Source: Saprospiraceae bacterium (GTDB taxonomy: Bacteria; Bacteroidota; Bacteroidia; Chitinophagales; Saprospiraceae). Taken from it: DNA of 12,452 bases. A program made the translations under genes and the position numbers. Where the stretch lies: the NCBI GenBank assembly GCA_027009605.1, contig JALVCY010000285.1, forward strand, positions 1-12,452. The letters run 5' to 3'. The stretch's first letter is position 1, and each line of letters opens with the position of its first letter. Positions 6,379 through 12,452 of the stretch are shown here, piece after piece. The notes below the pieces were generated by a model. That model was not told where the DNA came from and ran no database searches. It worked only from the letters and a program-made list of their open reading frames with translations.

Positions 6379-6720
6379 ATGAAACTCGAAAATACGAAAG
6401 CACAGATGCGTAGGGGGATTTTGGAGATGTGTATATTAGCCATCATCCACCAAGAAGGGGAGGCTTATCCATCGGATATAATCAGCATATTGAAATCTCA
6501 AAACCTGATTGTCGTGGAAGGTACTTTGTACCCCTTACTTTCGCGGCTCAAAAAGACCGAATTATTAGAGTATTCGTGGAAAGAATCAAAATCGGGCCCC
6601 CCCCGCAAGTATTATTCGCTTACGGAAAAAGGACAAGAATTTCTTAGGGAGTTGTACACGAATTGGGAAGGTTTGGCGAAAGCTGTGACCGCCACCACGA
6701 AAAGTCTAGGCCAGGCCTAA
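6379..6720 (+). CDS. PadR-family transcriptional regulator
   Basis: This 113-residue protein is a small PadR repressor with a winged helix-turn-helix. The family pattern is clear: MRRGILEMCILAII (9-22), the recognition part with VVEGTLYPLLSRL (about 45-57), the wing with a Pro-rich turn SKSGPPRKYYSLT (about 70-82), and a short C-terminal helix (from about 85) for dimerisation. The start at 6379 (MKLENTKAQ) is the family's usual N-terminus; an in-frame ATG at 6250 would add 43 residues without homology and lies upstream of the promoter. The next gene begins 45 bases later and encodes a PspC-domain protein, a pairing common in Bacteroidota. The regulator probably controls this operon in response to an envelope or small-molecule signal, which is inference. 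Confidence 0.93.
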   Translation: MKLENTKAQMRRGILEMCILAIIHQEGEAYPSDIISILKSQNLIVVEGTLYPLLSRLKKTELLEYSWKESKSGPPRKYYSLTEKGQEFLRELYTNWEGLAKAVTATTKSLGQA

Positions 6721-6765
6721 TAGCCCCCAAACCATTTTAAAAAACCAAACCATAAATCATAGAAA

Positions 6766-8910
6766 ATGAAACAAATATTAAACATCAATCTCGGTGGACA
6801 CCCCGTCACAATTGATACGGATGCTTATGAGCATTTGAGCCGATATTTGGATGCGATTGAAAGGCATTTTAAGGAGTCTGATGCGGCAGAAGAGATTTTG
6901 TCGGATATCGAGACTCGAATGGCTGAGTTGTTTAAGGAGAATATCCACCCGCGGACGATAGTCACGATGCCGGATGTGAAGGCCGCTATAGACATTATGG
7001 GTACGCCGGAGATGTTTGGGGCTGAGGCGGTTGATGATGAGCCTGTGAGCAGTCGGACACAGCAAAAGAAACAAAAGTCCGGCTCCGGTTTTAATCCGGG
7101 CAAAAGACTGTTTAGGAATCCGGACGACAAAGTAATTGGAGGGGTTTGTTCCGGGTTGGCGGCTTATCTGGGGGTTGGCGATCCGGTTTGGGTTCGGATA
7201 GCGTTTATTGCTTTTACGCTTTTGGGATTTGCCAGTGTTCCTATTTATGTAATTTTGTGGATTGTGATGCCGGTGGCAAAGACTTCGGCCGACCGGTTGG
7301 CGATGCGGGGCGAGCCTATCAATGTGGAAAGTATTGCCAGCTCCGTAGTTGATGAGCTAGAAAATATTTCTGAAAAGCTGAATGATAAGTTCGGGTCTCA
7401 TAAAAAAAAAAGTGGTGGAAGAAGTAGTCGAAGGCGGTATCAAAGTGAGCAAGGCAAAGATTTTTTAGAGGCTCTTGGTGGTGTATTATCCACGATTATT
7501 ATAGGAGTGGGTAGGATTGCACGCCCGATTTTGTTGGTTCTTGGGGCGGTATTGATATTGGCATTGGTAGTGGGATGGATAGGAGTGGTTGTTACAGCCG
7601 GCTTGGGAATCGCAAAAGCTCAATTCTTTTTGCCGACCAATTCTTTTGCTTTTTCTGTGGGGGCGGCCAGTTTGTTTTTATTTATTGGAGCCCCGATAAT
7701 GGGTTTGATATTGACGGTCTTACGGGTGTTTTTTAAGCAGGATCATAGCATTAAATGGCGTTGGGGATTAGTCGGCTTATGGTTTTTAGGTTTGTTTGGG
7801 TTGTCGTTTACGGCTACAGTGGTGACGGATAGTTATGGAGCTGTGGCAGATTATGAGCAAACCGTCGTGATGCCTTCATCCAAAGAAGCGCCCACCTTGA
7901 AAATCTATAAGGAGTGGGTCGAGATAGCCAATAACGATGCCCGAAAAATTAATTTCCAAAATGAAAATTTGCGTTTTAATTGGGCCGAAGTTCAGTTCAA
8001 TATAAAACCGGCTGTGGATAATCAATACAAGTTGGTTCAGATTCAAACCGCAAGAGGAAGTGATGATCAAGATGCTTTAGAAGGCGCCAAAACCTTTGAG
8101 TATCAACCCATTTTGTCAGATACATCACTAAAGGTTCCCACGAATTATTTTATTCCGAAAGGAGAGCGATTCCGGGTGCAAAGAGTAAAATTAACCTTGT
8201 ATGTGCCGGTTGGGAATAAGATATTTTTAGATGATAATATGAGAAGTATGAATGTTTCGATGGATGAAGCATCCGGGGTTTATGGTAACTTATATGGTAA
8301 AGAATTGGTCATGACAGATATGGGCGTGAAGCGGGTAGTGCCCCACGGGCAGCCGTCCAAATCTTCGGGATATATTACGGCAAATGGAACACAAGTTCTT
8401 GATTTAGAAGATTTTACATCTATTCGTGCGAAAGGGCCGGTTGCCCTAAAAATTCAGCAAGGAGAATTTTTTAGGGTGAAGATTCGGGGGATTAAAGACG
8501 GCGACCCGGTGAATCTAAAAGTGGAAGGCCAAGAGTTAAACATTGACGTGGACGAAGCCATCAACAAGGACGTGGAAGTATTTATTACGATGCCGAAATT
8601 AGAGCGCTTTTCGGCCAATCAGACGCATGATATTCATCTGTCTAATTTTACGGGACATGCTTTAGCAGTCAGTTTGGAAGGAGACATGGAAGCCAAAATG
8701 GGATTGGAATACAAGCAATTGGAGATTTCATTGGGCGGGGATGCGTTATTGGATTTGACCGGGCATGCCAACCGGTTGGAGGCACACTTGTCTGATGATT
8801 CTGTTTTGCAGGGCAAAGACCTTCATGTCCGGCAAGCGAATGTGGTACCGGTTGGGGACGCCAAAGCAGATGTTGAAGTGGATGGGGAAGTTGTTCATTT
8901 TGGTGGGTGA
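6766..8910 (+). CDS. PspC-domain membrane protein with C-terminal DUF2807-like domain
   Basis: The protein has 714 residues. Residues 1-90 form a soluble N-terminal part found on many Bacteroidota PspC proteins (INLGGHPVTIDTDAYEHL). A PspC domain follows at about 113-171, with RLFRNPDDKVIGGVCSGLAAYLG and a membrane helix ending in ILWIVMPV. After a basic linker (about 211-224) come several membrane segments, about 240-282, 294-322 and 331-354. The remainder, 355-714, is probably periplasmic and beta-rich; its last part (about 555-700) matches the repetitive strand pattern of DUF2807 (PF10988, head GIN domain), with FTSIRAKGPVALKIQQGE and repeated short beta units. PspC proteins sense envelope stress in the phage-shock response, but PspA, PspB and PspF are not present. 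It is probably co-transcribed with padR. Start is the first ATG, after an A-rich leader. Confidence 0.92.
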   Translation: MKQILNINLGGHPVTIDTDAYEHLSRYLDAIERHFKESDAAEEILSDIETRMAELFKENIHPRTIVTMPDVKAAIDIMGTPEMFGAEAVDDEPVSSRTQQKKQKSGSGFNPGKRLFRNPDDKVIGGVCSGLAAYLGVGDPVWVRIAFIAFTLLGFASVPIYVILWIVMPVAKTSADRLAMRGEPINVESIASSVVDELENISEKLNDKFGSHKKKSGGRSSRRRYQSEQGKDFLEALGGVLSTIIIGVGRIARPILLVLGAVLILALVVGWIGVVVTAGLGIAKAQFFLPTNSFAFSVGAASLFLFIGAPIMGLILTVLRVFFKQDHSIKWRWGLVGLWFLGLFGLSFTATVVTDSYGAVADYEQTVVMPSSKEAPTLKIYKEWVEIANNDARKINFQNENLRFNWAEVQFNIKPAVDNQYKLVQIQTARGSDDQDALEGAKTFEYQPILSDTSLKVPTNYFIPKGERFRVQRVKLTLYVPVGNKIFLDDNMRSMNVSMDEASGVYGNLYGKELVMTDMGVKRVVPHGQPSKSSGYITANGTQVLDLEDFTSIRAKGPVALKIQQGEFFRVKIRGIKDGDPVNLKVEGQELNIDVDEAINKDVEVFITMPKLERFSANQTHDIHLSNFTGHALAVSLEGDMEAKMGLEYKQLEISLGGDALLDLTGHANRLEAHLSDDSVLQGKDLHVRQANVVPVGDAKADVEVDGEVVHFGG

Positions 8911-8916
8911 CGAGAT

Positions 8917-9270
8917 TAACGGTGTAACGGTATAGCGGTGTAACGGTATAACGGGAAGGCAGGAAAGAACTCCTACTCCTTGAACGCCGAAGGCAAATAA
9001 CGGTATAACGGTGTGACGGTGTAACGGTATAACGGGAAGGCAGGAAAGAACTCCTACTCCTTGAACGTCCGAAGGCAACTAACGGTGTAACGGTATAGCG
9101 GTGTAACGGTGTGACGGTATGACGGGAAGGCAGAAAGAGATCTAGCTACTTAAACTTAACGGGTAGGCAGAAAGTAAAGGTGAAAGGTTAAGGGTTAAGG
9201 GTCAAAGGTTAAGGCAGGAAAGAAATCTTACTCCTTGAACGTCCGAAGGACATTGAACGCCGAAGGCAAC
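8917..9270. repeat. Composite tandem repeat filling the pspC-nadE gap
   Basis: This region is built from alternating microrepeat tracts and a conserved block. Tracts of the 8-mer TAACGGTG/TAACGGTA (with TAG and TGA variants) lie at 8917-8955, 8998-9036 and 9080-9126. Each is followed by a block beginning GGGAAGGCAG. The first two blocks, to 8996 and 9078, are identical apart from one inserted T and end in GAACGCCGAAGGCAA or its variant. The third is diverged. Then comes a degenerate partial block at 9157-9175, a tract of 7-mers AARGGTY (9176-9210), and a fourth block with two hairpin ends (to 9270). Spacings of 81 and 90 bases between the first three blocks are explained by one extra 8-mer and the inserted T. 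The repeat starts 6 bases after the pspC stop and ends 12 bases before the nadE stop, leaving no room for a gene. Confidence 0.9.
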
Positions 9271-9282
9271 CCACTTCACCCA

Positions 9283-10926
9283 TTAAGAACCGGTTAAATA
9301 CTTTCCAACAATAGGCATTCTGCGTCCAATTCCAAAGGCCTTGTCTGACACCCGGAGAACCGGAGGCATTTGGTATCGTTTGAATTCATTAATATTCACC
9401 ATTCTGAGAATTCTGGCAATGAGTTTGGGGTCAAAGCCCATAGCTTCGATGGCTTTGGGGCTTTTCCTGTTTTCGATGTACTCAAAAAGAATGGTGTCCA
9501 AGATGCCATAGTCGGGTAAGCTATCGCTATCTTTCTGATCGGGGCGCAATTCGGCGGAAGGCGGTTTGGTTAGGATATTGGAAGGTATTCTTTCTTCTTC
9601 CCGGTTGATGTAGTTGGCCAAATCAAAGACTTCCGTTTTGTACAAATCACCAATTACGGAGAGTCCGCCATTCATATCCCCATATAGGGTGCCATATCCG
9701 ACGGCGGCTTCACTCTTATTTGACGTATTGAGTAAGATATTACCAAATTTGTTGGAAAAAGCCATGAGAAGGGTGCCGCGAATCCTAGCTTGCAAGTTTT
9801 CTTCTGCTAAGCCAAAGGGCAAGCCGCGAAAATGAATGTCTAATTCTTCCATAAACGCACCATAAATGGACTCAATCGGGATGATGTCATACTGTGCGCC
9901 TAAATTTTCCGCAAGGACTCTGGCGTCATTTACCGAATGGTCAGATGAAAACTGAGACGGTAGTAAGATACACCGGACATTGTCCGCACCCAAGGCATCT
10001 GCTGCCAAAACGGCCACAACGGCAGAGTCAATGCCACCGGAAAGACCTAAGATGGCCTTGCTAAATCCAAGTTTCCCAAAGTAATCTTTTAGGCCAAGCA
10101 CCAAGGCTTGGTAAATCATCTCGATTTTTTCTTTTTTTCGGACTTTATTGGCTTTGGAAGCTTTTACTTCGTCTAGGTCATAGACTTTGATTTGCTCTTT
10201 GAAGAAGGGCATTTCATCAAATATATCGCCATCTTGATTGGCTACAATCGAGCCACCGGCAAAGATGATTTCCGTCTGAGCACCGATATGGTTGACATAA
10301 AAGAGTGGGATTTTGTAGCGGCGGGTGTTTTCCCTAATAATATCCAAGCGGTCATCGGGGTGACTAAAAGAAAAAGGAGAAGCCGAAATATTAATGATAA
10401 AATCAGGCTGTTCTTTGGCGGCTTCGTCCAAGGGGCAGATGGTGTATAATGGATTTTCGTTGCCCACATTCCAAATGTCTTCGCATACACTCAAGGCTAT
10501 TTTTTTGCCTTTGTAGGTGACCGTTCCGAAACTGGAGCCCGGCTCAAAATACCGGTATTCATCAAATATATCATAGGTCGGGAGCAAGGCCTTATGTGTG
10601 ATGTGCAGGATTTTTTTGTCCGCAAGGAAATAAGCCGAATTAAATAAATCCTTGCCTTCAACTACCGGATTTTTAGTCGGAGCACCTACCACAATGGCAA
10701 TTCCGTCCGCCAATTGCGTTAATTTCGCAATGGTTTGATTGGATAATTCGATGAAGTCATCAAATTCTAAAAAATCCCTAGGTGGGTAGCCGGTCACCGC
10801 TAATTCGGGAAAACAAATAATATCTGCTCCTTTCTTCTTTGCTTTCGCAACGGCAGATTTCATTTTCTTAAAATTTCCATCAAAATTACCGATGTGGAAA
10901 TTGAGTTGGGCAAGTGCTATTTTCAT
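9283..10926 (-). CDS. nadE: Glutamine-dependent NAD+ synthetase
   Basis: The 547-residue protein makes NAD+ from nicotinic acid adenine dinucleotide, ATP and glutamine. The N-terminal nitrilase-type glutaminase domain (1 to about 260) shows the catalytic Glu41 in FPELAVTGYPP, Lys112 in HKALLPTYDIFDE and Cys148 in SVCEDIW. The C-terminal ATP-pyrophosphatase domain has the P-loop SGGIDS at 296-301, the TSNKSEAAVGYGTLYGD segment (401-417) and GDLYKTEVF (426-434). Length is in the range of the two-domain glutamine-hydrolysing form, so no separate amidotransferase is needed. I chose the ATG at 10926 because MKIALAQLNF is the conserved N-terminus; an ATG 24 bases earlier would add MRSKKNRF without homology. 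It diverges from murF with its own promoter at 10965-10995, and its 3' end abuts the composite repeat. Confidence 0.97.
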   Translation of the reverse strand: MKIALAQLNFHIGNFDGNFKKMKSAVAKAKKKGADIICFPELAVTGYPPRDFLEFDDFIELSNQTIAKLTQLADGIAIVVGAPTKNPVVEGKDLFNSAYFLADKKILHITHKALLPTYDIFDEYRYFEPGSSFGTVTYKGKKIALSVCEDIWNVGNENPLYTICPLDEAAKEQPDFIINISASPFSFSHPDDRLDIIRENTRRYKIPLFYVNHIGAQTEIIFAGGSIVANQDGDIFDEMPFFKEQIKVYDLDEVKASKANKVRKKEKIEMIYQALVLGLKDYFGKLGFSKAILGLSGGIDSAVVAVLAADALGADNVRCILLPSQFSSDHSVNDARVLAENLGAQYDIIPIESIYGAFMEELDIHFRGLPFGLAEENLQARIRGTLLMAFSNKFGNILLNTSNKSEAAVGYGTLYGDMNGGLSVIGDLYKTEVFDLANYINREEERIPSNILTKPPSAELRPDQKDSDSLPDYGILDTILFEYIENRKSPKAIEAMGFDPKLIARILRMVNINEFKRYQMPPVLRVSDKAFGIGRRMPIVGKYLTGS

Positions 10927-10964
10927 AAATCTGTTTTTTTTTGACCGCACGGCCTACAGCTTGG

Positions 10965-10995
10965 CAAAAATGAGAGAAATTTGCGCAAGCTGCAA
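10965..10995 (-). promoter_or_regulatory. Probable nadE promoter
   Basis: On the minus strand TTG (10995-10993) is followed after exactly 20 bases by CATTTTTG (10972-10965), which matches the -7 consensus TAnnTTTG in all but the first base. Transcription would start near 10958, giving a leader of about 30 bases before the chosen ATG at 10926. Confidence 0.5.
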
Positions 10996-11055
10996 GTCGG
11001 CTACCGGATTAGAGCCTAATCTGAATAGGCGTATGTGTGCTCCGAATACTTTTCT

Positions 11056-11063
11056 TATCTTTG
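11056..11063 (+). promoter_or_regulatory. Promoter -7 element of murF
   Basis: TATCTTTG matches the Bacteroidota -7 consensus exactly. About 20 bases upstream there is only GTATGTGTG, a poor -33 element. The expected start near 11070 gives a short leader of about 21 bases before the murF ATG. Confidence 0.6.
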
Positions 11064-11090
11064 CCGGACAACAATCAAAACCACCGTTGA

Positions 11091-12410
11091 ATGGTCGATT
11101 TAATTAAGAAGTTATACAATTACTATCTCTCCTCCAGTGGCGTGACGACGGATAGCCGGAATGTACCCCAAAATAGTCTGTTTTTTGCCCTGAAAGGGGC
11201 GCATTTTGACGGCAACCGGTATGCGCAGCAAGCACTCGAAAAAGGGGCTAGGTATGTCGTCATCGATGACCCTAAGATGAAGCTGAGCAAAAACTATGTT
11301 TTGGTCGATAACGTGTTGACAGTCTTGCAGTTATTGGCGCAGTATCACCGAAAACAGTTGGATATTCCGGTGTTGGCGATTAGTGGTTCTAATGGAAAAA
11401 CAACGACCAAGGAATTGGTGCGGGATGTGCTTTCGCAAAAATATTTGGTGCACGCTACTAAAGGAAATTTGAATAACCATATCGGAGTCCCATTGACTTT
11501 GTTGGCTATGCCTAGAGATACCGAATTTGCCGTGATTGAAATGGGCGCCAGTCATCCTAAAGAGATTGCCCGCTTGTGTGAGATTGCGCAACCCACGTAT
11601 GGGTTGATTACCAACATCGGGCAGGCACATTTAGAAGGCTTCGGTGGGCTGGAAGGGGTCATACGAGGCAAGGGAGAATTGTATGATTTTTTGGCGCAAA
11701 ATAATGGCGTTGCTTTTTATAATGCCGATGAGCCCCACTTGGAGGAAATGACCCGGAAAGTAAAGCTAAGAATTGCCTACGGCAGTGGCCGGCCTGACCA
11801 TCCTGACGGGAAAATTATTGTCAACGAAATCGCCGGTACCGAAAATGTAGTTGCTTGGGTAGAAGAGCCCGGTTGGGGGTATCGGATTTTTTCAAAAATA
11901 AGTGGCCGGCATAATTTTGAAAACATCAAAACGGCTGTGGCTATCGGGCGATATTTTAAGCTTTCGTTTATGGCCATAAAATATGCCATAGAGTCGTATG
12001 TCCCCCAAAATATGCGGTCACAAACCTATCCACTGGGCAGTAATTTCATATACTTGGATGCCTACAATGCCAATCCTACGAGCATGAAAGCGGCCTTGGA
12101 TGCCTTTGCGAAGATGAAATATAAACAGTCAAAACGTATTGCCGTCTTAGGTGATATGCTGGAATTGGGCGCCTTCTCGGCAGAGTTGCACCAAGAGATA
12201 TTGGAAAAGGTGAAAGCCATGAATTTTTCAAAAATATTGTTGGTAGGAACTCATTTTGCGGAAGCGGATAAGGGGGGTGTAGGGCTTCATTTTGAGCGAA
12301 CGGCTGAATTGATTGATTGGCTTGCGCAAAATAAGATAGAAAACACGGCCTTTTTTGTTAAGGGGTCACGGGGTATTGGTTTGGAGAAGGCTTTTTTGCA
12401 GGAAGGGTGA
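11091..12410 (+). CDS. murF: UDP-N-acetylmuramoyl-tripeptide--D-alanyl-D-alanine ligase
   Basis: MurF adds D-Ala-D-Ala to the UDP-MurNAc-tripeptide, the last cytoplasmic step of peptidoglycan precursor synthesis. The 439-residue protein is complete. Motifs in order: the N-terminal uridine-binding domain with GVTTDSRNV (17-25) and SLFFALKGAHFDGN (29-42); the ATP P-loop GSNGKTTTKE (99-108); the central domain with VIEMGASHPKEI (148-159) and TNIGQAHLEGFGGLEGV (174-190); GRHNFENIKTAVAIG (272-286); and the C-terminal domain with DAYNANPTSMKAALDAF (323-339), VLGDMLELG (352-360) and VKGSRG (423-428). DAYNANP and the N-terminal substrate domain distinguish MurF from MurC, MurD and MurE. It stands apart from a mur/dcw cluster: its upstream neighbour nadE diverges, and no other cell-wall gene is in the window. 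The remaining 42 bases of the window hold no visible feature. Confidence 0.97.
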   Translation: MVDLIKKLYNYYLSSSGVTTDSRNVPQNSLFFALKGAHFDGNRYAQQALEKGARYVVIDDPKMKLSKNYVLVDNVLTVLQLLAQYHRKQLDIPVLAISGSNGKTTTKELVRDVLSQKYLVHATKGNLNNHIGVPLTLLAMPRDTEFAVIEMGASHPKEIARLCEIAQPTYGLITNIGQAHLEGFGGLEGVIRGKGELYDFLAQNNGVAFYNADEPHLEEMTRKVKLRIAYGSGRPDHPDGKIIVNEIAGTENVVAWVEEPGWGYRIFSKISGRHNFENIKTAVAIGRYFKLSFMAIKYAIESYVPQNMRSQTYPLGSNFIYLDAYNANPTSMKAALDAFAKMKYKQSKRIAVLGDMLELGAFSAELHQEILEKVKAMNFSKILLVGTHFAEADKGGVGLHFERTAELIDWLAQNKIENTAFFVKGSRGIGLEKAFLQEG

Positions 12411-12452
12411 AGGGGGACTTTGGCTTTTTCGTTAGTTGAATCGCTGCGCTAG

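Noticed and set aside
8746..9078. Minus-strand open frame of 110 codons with a repeated peptide (GVGVLSCLPVIPLH)
   Set aside because: It overlaps the 3' end of the pspC gene antisense and the tandem repeat. The peptide repeat follows from the 81-bp period being divisible by three, not from coding selection.
9176..9210. Telomere-like GGTTAAG heptamers as a replicon end
   Set aside because: The tract is short, internal between two housekeeping genes, and part of a larger interspersed repeat.
8917..9270. CRISPR array
   Set aside because: The repeats are contiguous or separated by microrepeats rather than unique spacers of uniform length, and no cas gene is nearby.
10927..10950. Upstream ATG adding eight residues to NadE
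   Set aside because: The family N-terminus is MKIALAQ, which begins at 10926, and the extra residues look like translated leader.

Overview
The window looks like a chromosomal segment of a Bacteroidota bacterium, probably of the Saprospiria or a near relative (the class is inference). The evidence is threefold. Several gene starts have promoters of the Bacteroidota type, TTG followed after about 20 bases by TAnnTTTG. Start codons follow A-rich stretches without a clear Shine-Dalgarno. Ribosomal protein bS16 carries a long acidic repeat tail and a helix-hairpin-helix domain of a kind found on Bacteroidota ribosomal proteins. All ten genes I accept look chromosomal. I see no phage, transposase, CRISPR array, tRNA, rRNA or toxin-antitoxin gene.

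Left part (1-3987, genes on the minus strand): an EI24/CysZ-like membrane protein, a 466-residue protein of unknown function, and an extended rpsP (bS16). Hairpin terminators lie behind rpsP and behind the unknown gene, and a good -7 promoter element lies in front of rpsP. A divergent proC (pyrroline-5-carboxylate reductase) follows. It converges on a prohibitin-like SPFH membrane protein, and a perfect 28-bp palindrome with a direct repeat sits between the two 3' ends.

Middle part (5937-9282): a 442-bp divergent intergenic region holds two back-to-back promoters. The rightward one drives a probable two-gene operon, a PadR-family repressor followed by a large PspC/DUF2807 envelope protein. 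The convergent gap behind this operon (8911-9282) is filled almost completely by a composite tandem repeat: tracts of 8-bp or 7-bp microrepeats, each followed by a conserved block of about 46 bp ending in a small GCC-GAA-GGC hairpin. A diverged copy of the same element forms most of the padR mRNA leader, so the operon is flanked by the element on both sides.

Right part (9283-12410): glutamine-dependent NAD+ synthetase (nadE, minus strand) and MurF (plus strand) diverge from a 164-bp region with one promoter for each.

Most of the genes are housekeeping: translation, proline synthesis, NAD+ synthesis and peptidoglycan precursor synthesis. The parts most worth a second look are the bS16 fusion with its nearly identical 45-bp internal repeats, the composite repeat element around padR-pspC, and the unrecognised 466-residue protein. 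I found no convincing new multi-gene system.
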